Source: Ruminococcus sp. (GTDB taxonomy: Bacteria; Bacillota; Clostridia; Oscillospirales; Ruminococcaceae). Taken from it: a stretch of DNA of 36,480 nucleotides. A program made the position numbers and the translations under genes. Positions 1 through 7,596 of the stretch are shown here, in pieces; the first letter of the stretch is position 1, and each line of letters opens with the position of its first letter. The notes under the pieces were generated by a model, which worked only from the letters and a program-made list of their open reading frames with translations, was not told the DNA's origin and did not search any database. The DNA is taken from the NCBI GenBank assembly GCA_021199375.1, contig JAJQIB010000006.1:1-36480 (forward strand). Direction: 5' to 3'.

Positions 1-52
1 GTCCCGACCTCCTTTTCGTTAGTTTCTTGGTCTAACTTTTGGGGGTCGGGAC
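1..52. mobile_element. Possible terminal inverted end of an IS3-type element
   Basis: The first 12 bases (GTCCCGACCTCC) pair with bases 41-52 (GGGGGTCGGGAC) with one wobble, around a 28-base loop. The stretch AACTTTTGGGGGTC at 34-47 resembles the ends of IS3/IS150-family elements. The transposase would lie outside the window. If this is an IS end, the insertion sits just before the next gene and may have removed its 5' part. It could instead be an intrinsic terminator of an upstream gene, since AATTTTTC follows the stem. Confidence 0.35.
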
Positions 53-97
53 AATTTTTCAGCTCATATAAAAAAATATGACGAGTCGAGATATAAG

Positions 98-841
98 ATG
101 CTCTCAAATATCAAAAAGAATGGAACTGAATTAATTCATTTTGATAATAGCTACTTAGACAAGCTGAAAAATACTAAAGACGATTTTTTTCAGGATTTAA
201 GCGAATTTAGAAAAACCACAGCAGAAAGGTCAACTGCTAAAAAGCAAATAGATGAGGAAACCTCTGATGAGTTAATGCAGATTGTTAAGGATGATTACAG
301 AAATAATATTCTTGAAGCGTATGAAGCTATTGACAAAGCCATCAAGGACAAATGGAAGGATAATGCGCAATCGCTAAGAAGCATTCTAATAGATGTTATA
401 CAAGGATCTGAAGCTCTCTCAGGTAAACAACGAGAAGAGCTTTCCGAAATCATCATTAATTATCAGCCAATTAGTTTTGAAGATGATATTGACAATGTTT
501 TTGTGAAGGAAAAATTCTTGAAAATCAGATTGTTCGGCGATGACGAAAAGCTTAACATCAGAAAGCTTGCTAATAGATATAACTCTAAAATCGAAAAAGC
601 AATCAAAAACATGGCGAATGATATGAATAAAAGCTGCGTTGATAGCTTTAAAAAGTGGAAGGACAAATTATCATCTATTATAGAATCAAACATTACGGAG
701 TATAATCCGAACCTCAGAGAATTATCAGACCTTATTCGAGAGGAAACCGATAGAATAACTGAGCTTAACAACGATAAATCTACTATACATAAGTCATTGG
801 AAGCCATTGAGGATTTGATGAACTGGAAGGAAATTGAATAG
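98..841 (+). CDS. Coiled-coil protein, possible C-terminal part of a dynamin-like GTPase
   Basis: This 247-residue protein is highly charged and almost entirely helical, with no signal peptide or membrane segment. Its last 80 residues (FKKWKDKL, then a YNPNL motif, then a final DLMNWKEIE) resemble the helical C-terminal end of bacterial dynamin-like proteins from memory. No P-loop is present. The start at 98 has only a weak ribosome site, and the frame stays open upstream to a stop at 20-22, so this may be a 5'-truncated gene left after the IS-like insertion at 1-52. It ends 14 bases before the ATPase gene and reads in the same direction, so it may be co-transcribed. Function is not known; the dynamin link is an impression, not an established match. 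Confidence 0.6.
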   Translation: MLSNIKKNGTELIHFDNSYLDKLKNTKDDFFQDLSEFRKTTAERSTAKKQIDEETSDELMQIVKDDYRNNILEAYEAIDKAIKDKWKDNAQSLRSILIDVIQGSEALSGKQREELSEIIINYQPISFEDDIDNVFVKEKFLKIRLFGDDEKLNIRKLANRYNSKIEKAIKNMANDMNKSCVDSFKKWKDKLSSIIESNITEYNPNLRELSDLIREETDRITELNNDKSTIHKSLEAIEDLMNWKEIE

Positions 842-855
842 ATAGAGGTGTTTTC

Positions 856-3800
856 ATGGGGATAAAAAATACTGTTACAAAAATAGCGAATAAGGCGGGT
901 GACAGGGTCGCTAAGCTTTCGGCATTAAGTCCTGAGCAGATTGAGCAGGTTCAGCGTCAGCGTGAGGATTATTTGCTTGAAAAACCAAATCCTAATGACG
1001 AGCTTGCAATTGATACAACACAGCGAATGATGGCGGCAAGCAGTGTTGAAATTTATAATGCGTATCTTTCACAAATAAAGGAGCTGTATTTGCCAATAGA
1101 AAAAAACTCAGAATATCCGGAGGCTTTTAATCCAAATTACAATATACGTTATTTTAACATAACAAAATGGGTTCAGGATAAAAAGGAAAACTCCCTTGAA
1201 AAGCTTGTAAATGTTTACGCAGTGCTGTCAGATGAGGATTGCAATATAGCACTTGTTTTCAACCGCACACAAAAGAGGACAAACGTATACCTTGCTGTTG
1301 TAAACACAAATAATGCTAATAATAATGTTGACATCAACTCATATAAAAATAGATTGATAGAGGCTATCAGAGGCAACTTCCCTGGTGCGCAGTGGGAAGA
1401 TGAGGGCATGGGCATTATTCCCTGCATGAAAAACGAAAAACCCTATAGCGTGGCTACTGCATCAAACATTCCCGCAATGAAATCTGAAAAGTTTATAAGT
1501 CAGACGATTGAAAAGCTTCTCGATGGAATTGTACCTACCGAAAAGAAAAAGGAATACACAATTGTCCTTTTGGCTACTCCCATAAAAGACGTTGAGGAAC
1601 GCAAGCTTAAGCTAGGAGAGTTTTATTCCGGACTTGCTCCATACGCTTCCTGGGAGACAAATTTTACATATTCTGAAAATCAATCTGCCGGTTCATCCGC
1701 AACGGTAGGTGTAAATATCGGTGCAAGTGCCGGAGTTCAAAACGGAACAAACAGCTCTAGCTCCGACACATACTCTCAGTCGGATAATTCATCCACATCA
1801 CAAACCGATTCGCAGTCAGACTCTCTATCAAGCGGACAGTCGACAGCAGATTCCTCAAGCTCTGCTCACACGGACGCCACTAACAGCAGTGAAACGCAAA
1901 GCTCAAGCACCACTCACACAGATGGCTCTTCAAGCACACAAACGGATACTTCGGGAAGTAGCATAAGTGCTGGTGTAAATGTTGGAGTAAATGTTCCATT
2001 TGTTAAAATAGGTGGAAATGTGAACACCTCACATTTTGATAGCACATCCAACGCTGTTGGAACAAGCACTTCAGATTCTACGACCAGTGGGCTTGCTCAA
2101 ACTCTTGGCAGAACCGCCTCAGACACCCTTACCAAGGGCATAACAAATACCATTTCTCAAACTGTTGCACAAACCACCGGTACAGCTGTTGCGAATACGC
2201 TAGGAAAAGCTGTTACAAAAGCAATGGCTACCACCTCAGGACTTTTCAAAAGCACAAGCCTTGGAATGAATTTTGGTGCAAACTTTGCGAGATCCTCAAC
2301 AGTTACAGCAATGATTGGAAAAAACGAAGGCATAACGCAAAGCTTTACAAACTTCAACATAAAGCACGCACTAGAGCTTCTTGACGAGCAAATGAAGCGC
2401 TTAGAGCAAAGCACAGCCCTAGGAATGTGGGATTTTGCCGCTTATGTTCTTAGCGAGGACTATGACGTTGCAAATAATGTCGCACATTCCTACCTTGCAC
2501 TTACCTTGGGCGAGGAATCCTATATGTCAAAATCCGCTGTAAATGTGTGGAGAGGATGCGTTGAGGAAGAAAGAGAAGCCGCAAAGGAAATTGTCGATTA
2601 CATTCGTGAGCTTCGTCATCCCTTATTTGCGCTAAATGAAGAGCGAATTAAAGAGGATCGAGCATATAACGTGTATCCATCAATTGTAACTGCAACAACC
2701 TCCCTTTCAGGAAAGGAGCTTGCTTATTCGCTTAATTTTCCACAAAAATCAGTTGCGGGATTTCCGGTATTAGAGTGTGCAGGATTCGGTCGAAGCGTTG
2801 TCACCTACCAGTCTGTAGTAGAGGATACAAGAAAAATCAAGCTGGGTTCAGTTTCACATATGAATCATGAAGAAAATACGTCAGTTTCTCTATTAACCGA
2901 TTCCCTTGCTTCACACACATTTATTACAGGCTCAACTGGTTCAGGCAAATCAAATACCGTATATCATATTTTGAAAAGCTTAAAAAAGCAAGGAGTTAAA
3001 TTCCTAGTAATAGAGCCTGCAAAGGGTGAATATAAAAATGTTTTCGGTACGCTTACAGATGTATCGGTTTTTGGCACAAATCCAAGGCTTACTCCAATGC
3101 TTCGCATAAATCCTTTCAGCTTTCCGGACGATATTCATATTCTTGAGCATTTAGATAGGCTTGTTGAAATCTTTAATGTTTGCTGGCCTATGTATGCTGC
3201 CATGCCGGCGGTTTTAAAGAATGCCATAGAAAAATCATACGAAGATTGCGGATGGAATTTGCTCACTTCCGAAAACAAGTATTCAGAGAAAATATATCCA
3301 CACTTTAGCGATGTGTCGCGTAATGTAAAATCCATCATTGACAGCAGTGAATATGATGCTGAAAATAAAGGAGCATATAAGGGCTCACTGCTCACAAGGC
3401 TTAACTCACTCACAAATGGCTTAAACGGACTAATTTTCACAACTGACGAGCTGCCAATGGAAGCGCTTTTTGATGAGAATGCTATTGTTGATTTAAGTCG
3501 TGTAGGTTCGAGCGAAACAAAGTCTTTAATTATGGGACTTCTTGTTATGAAATTGCAGGAGCACCGTATGACACAAGGAGAAATGAACGCTCCGCTTATG
3601 CATACCACAGTGCTTGAGGAGGCTCATAATCTTCTCAAACGAACTTCTTACGAACAATCGTCCGAAAGCTCTAACATTTTAGGCAAGAGTGTCGAAATGA
3701 TAACAAATGCCATTGCTGAAATGCGAACATTTGGCGAAGGCTTTATTATAGCAGACCAATCACCTGGGCTTCTTGATATGGCTGCAATACGAAATACAAA

Positions 3801-4461
3801 TACAAAAATCATTATGCGTTTGCCCGACATTTCTGATAGAGAGCTTGTGGGAAAAGCTGCAAATCTTGATGACGAGCAAATATCCGAGCTTGCAAAGCTT
3901 CCGTGCGGTGTTGGCGCAGTCTATCAAAATGAATGGGTACAGCCTGTTCTTTGTAAAATTGATAAGTACAGCGATTCCTTTACTGCGTACAAATATACTC
4001 CGAATGAAGATCTATTAGCTTCATCTAATGATGCTCAAATTTCAAAAGCCTTGCTGGATTCAATTATGAAAAAAGAGCTATGGGGAAGTAAAAACAAAAA
4101 TGAACTAAAGACATTAAAAGAACTAGTGGTAAAATCAAAGCTTGAAACCACCATCAAATGTGAGTATTTAGATTATATTAGCGGTGAAAACAAGGATGAT
4201 TTAAAAAAGCTTAGAGCCCTACTTTATGATCTACTTGCGGCAGAGGAAGCGATTGTCATGGCAAAGGATTGTGATAATATAAACGACTGGATACACAAGG
4301 TGGTTGAAAATCTAAATCCGTCATTGCAAAATTATTCACACAAACAGATTGATATGGCTATGGCTCTTATTCTTTACGAAAAATCAAGCAGAAATCCCGA
4401 ATACAACAACGTTTTTGGAAAATTCACCGAAATTTATAAGGCTGAAGGAGGAGTGTTTTAA
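856..4461 (+). CDS. Large HerA/FtsK-type P-loop ATPase with Ser/Thr-rich segment
   Basis: This 1201-residue protein has a HerA/VirB4-like pumping-ATPase core in its second half. Walker A is GSTGSGKSNT near residue 692. Walker B is VLEEAH near 917, with the glutamate-rich form seen in HerA proteins. A conserved MRLPDISDRELVG stretch lies near 985. Residues about 275-420 are extremely rich in Ser, Thr, Gly and Gln with glycine-valine pieces (VGVNIGASAGV, SAGVNVGVNV), an unusual insertion or linker. Residues 1-270 are not recognised. The start follows GAGGTG. The stop codon overlaps the ATG of the toxin gene by one base, so the two are translationally coupled. Known HerA/FtsK relatives translocate DNA or proteins, so export or loading of the toxin is the inferred role. 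No membrane helix is obvious outside the low-complexity part. Confidence 0.8.
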   Translation: MGIKNTVTKIANKAGDRVAKLSALSPEQIEQVQRQREDYLLEKPNPNDELAIDTTQRMMAASSVEIYNAYLSQIKELYLPIEKNSEYPEAFNPNYNIRYFNITKWVQDKKENSLEKLVNVYAVLSDEDCNIALVFNRTQKRTNVYLAVVNTNNANNNVDINSYKNRLIEAIRGNFPGAQWEDEGMGIIPCMKNEKPYSVATASNIPAMKSEKFISQTIEKLLDGIVPTEKKKEYTIVLLATPIKDVEERKLKLGEFYSGLAPYASWETNFTYSENQSAGSSATVGVNIGASAGVQNGTNSSSSDTYSQSDNSSTSQTDSQSDSLSSGQSTADSSSSAHTDATNSSETQSSSTTHTDGSSSTQTDTSGSSISAGVNVGVNVPFVKIGGNVNTSHFDSTSNAVGTSTSDSTTSGLAQTLGRTASDTLTKGITNTISQTVAQTTGTAVANTLGKAVTKAMATTSGLFKSTSLGMNFGANFARSSTVTAMIGKNEGITQSFTNFNIKHALELLDEQMKRLEQSTALGMWDFAAYVLSEDYDVANNVAHSYLALTLGEESYMSKSAVNVWRGCVEEEREAAKEIVDYIRELRHPLFALNEERIKEDRAYNVYPSIVTATTSLSGKELAYSLNFPQKSVAGFPVLECAGFGRSVVTYQSVVEDTRKIKLGSVSHMNHEENTSVSLLTDSLASHTFITGSTGSGKSNTVYHILKSLKKQGVKFLVIEPAKGEYKNVFGTLTDVSVFGTNPRLTPMLRINPFSFPDDIHILEHLDRLVEIFNVCWPMYAAMPAVLKNAIEKSYEDCGWNLLTSENKYSEKIYPHFSDVSRNVKSIIDSSEYDAENKGAYKGSLLTRLNSLTNGLNGLIFTTDELPMEALFDENAIVDLSRVGSSETKSLIMGLLVMKLQEHRMTQGEMNAPLMHTTVLEEAHNLLKRTSYEQSSESSNILGKSVEMITNAIAEMRTFGEGFIIADQSPGLLDMAAIRNTNTKIIMRLPDISDRELVGKAANLDDEQISELAKLPCGVGAVYQNEWVQPVLCKIDKYSDSFTAYKYTPNEDLLASSNDAQISKALLDSIMKKELWGSKNKNELKTLKELVVKSKLETTIKCEYLDYISGENKDDLKKLRALLYDLLAAEEAIVMAKDCDNINDWIHKVVENLNPSLQNYSHKQIDMAMALILYEKSSRNPEYNNVFGKFTEIYKAEGGVF

Positions 4462-5108
4462 TGAGCGAAATTAAGACTACTGAAACGGCAGAGGTTAAGT
4501 CTTCACAGGTCGAAGGCTTTAAAGATATTAAACCCGAAAGCGAAGGCTCTCCGAAGGATGTAAAAAGCTTTTGGGACAATCTTTTTGATAGCTTTAGACA
4601 AGAAAAAACTGAATATTATACCTCATATGAAGATAGAATCGCTCAGACTCCTAGGGAGAAAAGTGAAAATGGATCCTGGGAGGGCGAACGTGGCGAGTCA
4701 AAATTCATCCCCGAAGCTAATACCGAGGATGGAAAGGCAGCTTGTGAAAAGCTTAAAGAGTTTGGTATTGACGGCATAGAATATAAGGACGGAATACCCG
4801 ATTTTTCACCTATTACAGAAGCTACAGAAATAATTGATATGACAGAAATTCGTGATGATAATTTTAAGCAAGCTTATGAAAAGTGTGCTGATACCTGGAA
4901 TAGTCAAGCCAAGGATGGGCGTAATGATTGGACAGCACGGCAGGTCAAAGAGTATAAAACTGAAAATAATCTTACATGGCACGAAAATAGTGATATGAAA
5001 ACAGTGCAGCTAGTTCCAAGTGAAGTCCATAAGGTTTGTTCGCATAGCGGAGGAGTAGCAGAATGTAAGGCTAGAAATGAAGATATCGGAGGTGGATTTG
5101 ATGAATAA
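4461..5108 (+). CDS. WHH/HNH-superfamily nuclease toxin
   Basis: The C-terminal half of this 215-residue protein matches the pattern of HNH/Endo VII-type toxins. It has a GSWEGERGES block (71-80), IPDFSP (112-117), an R-x-x-N-F helix (131-135), then W173-H174-E175, QLVP, H190 and H195 followed by GG (197-198). In WHH-type nucleases these histidines bind metal and cut nucleic acid; here the second histidine of WHH is a glutamate. The first 50 residues are acidic and disordered, with no signal peptide, so secretion would need a dedicated route. A strong AAGGAGGAG site (4445-4453) lies inside the end of the ATPase gene. The gene overlaps the immunity gene by 8 bases. It is small and lacks RHS, LXG or other delivery domains, which points to the adjacent ATPase as its partner. 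Confidence 0.75.
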   Translation: MSEIKTTETAEVKSSQVEGFKDIKPESEGSPKDVKSFWDNLFDSFRQEKTEYYTSYEDRIAQTPREKSENGSWEGERGESKFIPEANTEDGKAACEKLKEFGIDGIEYKDGIPDFSPITEATEIIDMTEIRDDNFKQAYEKCADTWNSQAKDGRNDWTARQVKEYKTENNLTWHENSDMKTVQLVPSEVHKVCSHSGGVAECKARNEDIGGGFDE

Positions 5109-5478
5109 GATAAAAATTAGCATTTGGAACAGAGATTTTGAAATTGATGCTAGATTCTGCCAATATGAAGGTGAAGAAATCACGCAAACCCAGCAAGAAG
5201 CTTTGGACAAATTTTGTGAATCTCCTAATATTATAACTGCGAAATCTATTTCTGAGGTCAAGGAGTATACTGCAAACGCATCTGATGATACCCTTAAAGC
5301 TGATGACATTGAAAATATTTTCAAGTATGTAATGCCCACATATCTATTTATCCCGAGAAGCGAGCATAGAGAAATCGCCATTATGTGTAATTTCAAATTT
5401 GATATAGAGCACGGTATTGCTGTATTATTTAAAGACGAGGAGCTTTTTAAAATCGGAGAGCAGGATATTGTTTTATAA
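5101..5478 (+). CDS. DUF6985-like immunity protein for the WHH toxin
   Basis: This 125-residue acidic cytoplasmic protein ends with a pattern (FDIEHGIAVLFKDEELF, then IGEQDIVL) that I associate with DUF6985/DUF2004-type immunity proteins found beside polymorphic nuclease toxins. The start is taken at 5101, where GGAGGTG is well spaced, rather than at an earlier in-frame ATG at 5077. It overlaps the toxin stop by 8 bases, the usual arrangement for a toxin-immunity pair that must be made together. Its presumed role is to bind and neutralise the nuclease inside the producer and its kin. The family assignment comes from memory of the C-terminal motif. Confidence 0.7.
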   Translation: MNKIKISIWNRDFEIDARFCQYEGEEITQTQQEALDKFCESPNIITAKSISEVKEYTANASDDTLKADDIENIFKYVMPTYLFIPRSEHREIAIMCNFKFDIEHGIAVLFKDEELFKIGEQDIVL

Positions 5479-5527
5479 TGATAAAATTAGACCTCACAAC
5501 AATTTATTAAACATTTTGAAAAAGCTA

Positions 5528-5556
5528 TTGACATTTTCAAAAAAATAATGTATAAT
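5528..5556 (+). promoter_or_regulatory. Sigma-A promoter for the first solute-binding lipoprotein
   Basis: TTGACA at 5528-5533 and TATAAT at 5551-5556 with a 17-base spacer, a perfect consensus, 56 bases before the start codon. An AGAGGAGAA ribosome site lies at 5596-5604. Confidence 0.85.
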
Positions 5557-5611
5557 AATCACATAGATTTCATTTGTTCAACACACAAATTATTTAGAGG
5601 AGAATTTTATT

Positions 5612-7069
5612 ATGATGAATTTGAAAAAACTACTTGCGGGCGCCGTAGCTATCACGATGACTGCTGGCATGGTTTCCTGCGGAAACAGCGAAAATGCATC
5701 CGACACCTCGTCAGACGATACCGGTATTCAGCTTAACGACGAGCAGGCTGAACAGGTTGCAACTCTTGCCGACCAGCTTGAGGATATCGAGCTTGAGAAC
5801 AAGACCATTAAATGGATAGCTCATTACGACATCAACCCTACCGAAGGCTCGGTTGAGGATCCAGCTATTGAGCTGTTTGAGACAAAGTATGGCGGTACAA
5901 TCGAATGGGTACAAACCACATGGGATACAAGATTTGATGACATTGCTACACATGTAATGGCAAACGATTCCCCTGACTTCTTCCCCTCGTCCGACATGGA
6001 CACCTTCCCTAAGGGTGCTATTAAGGGAATGTTCGACCCGATTGACGGAATTGACGGACTTGACCTTGATTCGGATCTTTGGGCTGATACTGTTGATATA
6101 ATGAACGACTTCACCTTCGATGGTCAGCGTTATATCTGCGTTATTTATGTATCTCCTTCATACCTTTGTGTTTATAATACCACAACTATTGAGGAATACG
6201 GATTTGATGATCCCGCTGAGCTCTATCACCAGGGCGAATGGGACTGGGATGTATTCTATGATATGTGCGTAAAATTCACCGACGCTGAGAATGACAAGTA
6301 TGGTCTTGATGGCTATGGCTATACAAATGCTATTTGTGAAACAAGCGGTATGCCGATTATCAGCTATGAGGATGGTCAGCTTGTCAACAATATGGGTGAT
6401 CCCACTATTGAAAAGGTTCAGGACTTCATGTACGAGCTCGGAAAGAATAACGTCATGTTCGACAGATCCTCTAACAACTGGTACACCCGTGGAGATGGCA
6501 CCACCGGATATGGCTTGGGTACATATCAGACCCTGTTTATTCCTGTTGGTCTGTGGGCACTTGAGGTTCCTGTGGCAAGCACCGAGCCCTTCGGCGACAT
6601 TGAAGCAGGTGAAATCATGTTCTGTCCGATGCCTAAGGATCCCGACAGCGATACCTATTACATTTCCTCAAGATTTGAAGGCTATGTAATGTGCCACAAC
6701 GCTCCTAACCCTGAGGGCTTTGCCGCATTCATGAACTGCTGCATGGTTTGCAGAGATTCGACAGACAACATCACGGAAGAGACACTCGTCAACGAGTACA
6801 AGTGGACTCAGGAAATGATTGACATGAGAGAGGAATGCCTTGAGCTTTGTAAGACAAATCCTGTATTCGACATCTCATCAGGAATCTCCGCTGAGATGGA
6901 TGCAACAATGCAAAATGTAACTCAAGCTACAATGGTAACAGGCGGAAATTCTGAGACCTGGACACAGTGCGTTGAGGAGTACGGAAGAGTTGTAGATTAC
7001 CTTCTGGCTGAGGTAAATGAGAAGATAAAGACGGTTGAGGAAACGGGCGAGTACGATACTGATTTCTAA
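5612..7069 (+). CDS. ABC-type extracellular solute-binding lipoprotein (family 1-like)
   Basis: This 485-residue protein starts with a lipoprotein signal peptide (MNLKKLLAGAVAITMTAG, lipobox MVSC) followed by a Ser/Asp-rich linker. The mature part has features of sugar-binding family 1 proteins, such as KIKWIAHYDINP-like and WDWDVFYDMC segments. It would sit on the outer face of the membrane and bind an oligosaccharide or similar ligand. Unusually, no ABC permease or ATPase gene lies next to it; the next genes are an antisense RNA and a diguanylate cyclase followed by a second such lipoprotein. It has its own consensus promoter and its own terminator, so it is monocistronic and probably highly expressed. 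It could feed a permease elsewhere or act as a sensor. Confidence 0.85.
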   Translation: MMNLKKLLAGAVAITMTAGMVSCGNSENASDTSSDDTGIQLNDEQAEQVATLADQLEDIELENKTIKWIAHYDINPTEGSVEDPAIELFETKYGGTIEWVQTTWDTRFDDIATHVMANDSPDFFPSSDMDTFPKGAIKGMFDPIDGIDGLDLDSDLWADTVDIMNDFTFDGQRYICVIYVSPSYLCVYNTTTIEEYGFDDPAELYHQGEWDWDVFYDMCVKFTDAENDKYGLDGYGYTNAICETSGMPIISYEDGQLVNNMGDPTIEKVQDFMYELGKNNVMFDRSSNNWYTRGDGTTGYGLGTYQTLFIPVGLWALEVPVASTEPFGDIEAGEIMFCPMPKDPDSDTYYISSRFEGYVMCHNAPNPEGFAAFMNCCMVCRDSTDNITEETLVNEYKWTQEMIDMREECLELCKTNPVFDISSGISAEMDATMQNVTQATMVTGGNSETWTQCVEEYGRVVDYLLAEVNEKIKTVEETGEYDTDF

Positions 7070-7096
7070 GAAGCCGCATAAGCTTGAAGCTTATTT

Positions 7097-7130
7097 ATGG
7101 GATGCTGTTTTAGGCAGCATCCCATTTCTT
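7097..7130 (+). terminator. Intrinsic terminator of the solute-binding protein gene
   Basis: An 11-base perfect stem (ATGGGATGCTG, 7097-7107, with CAGCATCCCAT, 7115-7125) with a 7-base loop, followed by TTCTTTATCTATT. Confidence 0.8.
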
Positions 7131-7152
7131 TATCTATTGCACTTATTTAGAT

Positions 7153-7186
7153 AAAAAAGGAGTCGTGATCTTAAATCATGACTCCT
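7153..7186 (-). terminator. Terminator of the minus-strand RNA
   Basis: The stem GGAGTCGTGAT (7159-7169) pairs with ATCATGACTCC (7175-7185), with one wobble. On the minus strand it is followed by TTTTTT (7153-7158). Confidence 0.8.
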
Positions 7187-7420
7187 ATTACCTTCAAAGC
7201 AAGTTTTCTTTTCAGTCACACAGCTGTAAAATGACCTATTCAGGATTTGGCTCACTTGCAACCCCGTTTGTGGGACTCTTTTCTACACACCCCTGACCAT
7301 ACATAGAACGTCAAAGCCCAGGCAATCCGCTACGTCCAACCTGCTTGTCGACCAGCTTGAAAGATTCGTCGGATTGGTCGGGAACTCATGCTCCCTGCTC
7401 AACAGATTCCTCTGCTGCTA
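7153..7420 (-). ncRNA. Structured non-coding RNA of about 270 nt, family unresolved
   Basis: On the minus strand a consensus promoter (7426-7454) is followed about 260 bases later by a GC-rich stem with six Ts. No ORF of note lies between. The predicted transcript has several local pairings: GGGA/TCCC around a GCATGAGT loop near 7380, GACCA/TGGTC near 7330-7375, and TGAC/GTCA near 7290-7315. The unit fills most of the 527-base gap between the lipoprotein and diguanylate cyclase genes. Size and layout fit widespread Firmicutes RNAs such as the raiA-type or 6S RNA, but I cannot assign either by eye. SRP RNA, RNase P RNA and tmRNA seem excluded because their signature motifs are absent. Confidence 0.65.
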
Positions 7421-7425
7421 TTATC

Positions 7426-7454
7426 ATTATATCCCATTTTCTCGGATTTGTCAA
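7426..7454 (-). promoter_or_regulatory. Consensus promoter of the minus-strand RNA
   Basis: Read on the minus strand: TTGACA at 7454-7449, a 17-base spacer and TATAAT at 7431-7426. The spacer is nearly identical to that of the RNA promoter at 16716-16744. Confidence 0.85.
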
Positions 7455-7512
7455 GAGCTTTTTTGAATAATTTGACATTTGAAGCAAAGAATTTTATTAT
7501 GTTAAATAATAC

Positions 7513-7541
7513 TTGACAAAGTATAATATCCATGTTAAAAT
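7513..7541 (+). promoter_or_regulatory. Promoter of the diguanylate cyclase operon
   Basis: TTGACA at 7513-7518 and TAAAAT at 7536-7541 with a 17-base spacer, about 55 bases before the start codon. Confidence 0.7.
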
Positions 7542-7596
7542 AAATATGAATTGCTTATGCTTTTTATTCTTTTGAAAGGAAATCATAGGTTTTATT

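Noticed and set aside
7153-7420. SRP RNA, RNase P RNA or tmRNA for the minus-strand RNA
   Set aside because: The SRP GGAAGGAAGCAGC-type signature, RNase P core motifs and a tRNA-like end with tag reading frame are all missing. A short match to a GCCTGGGC motif is not enough.
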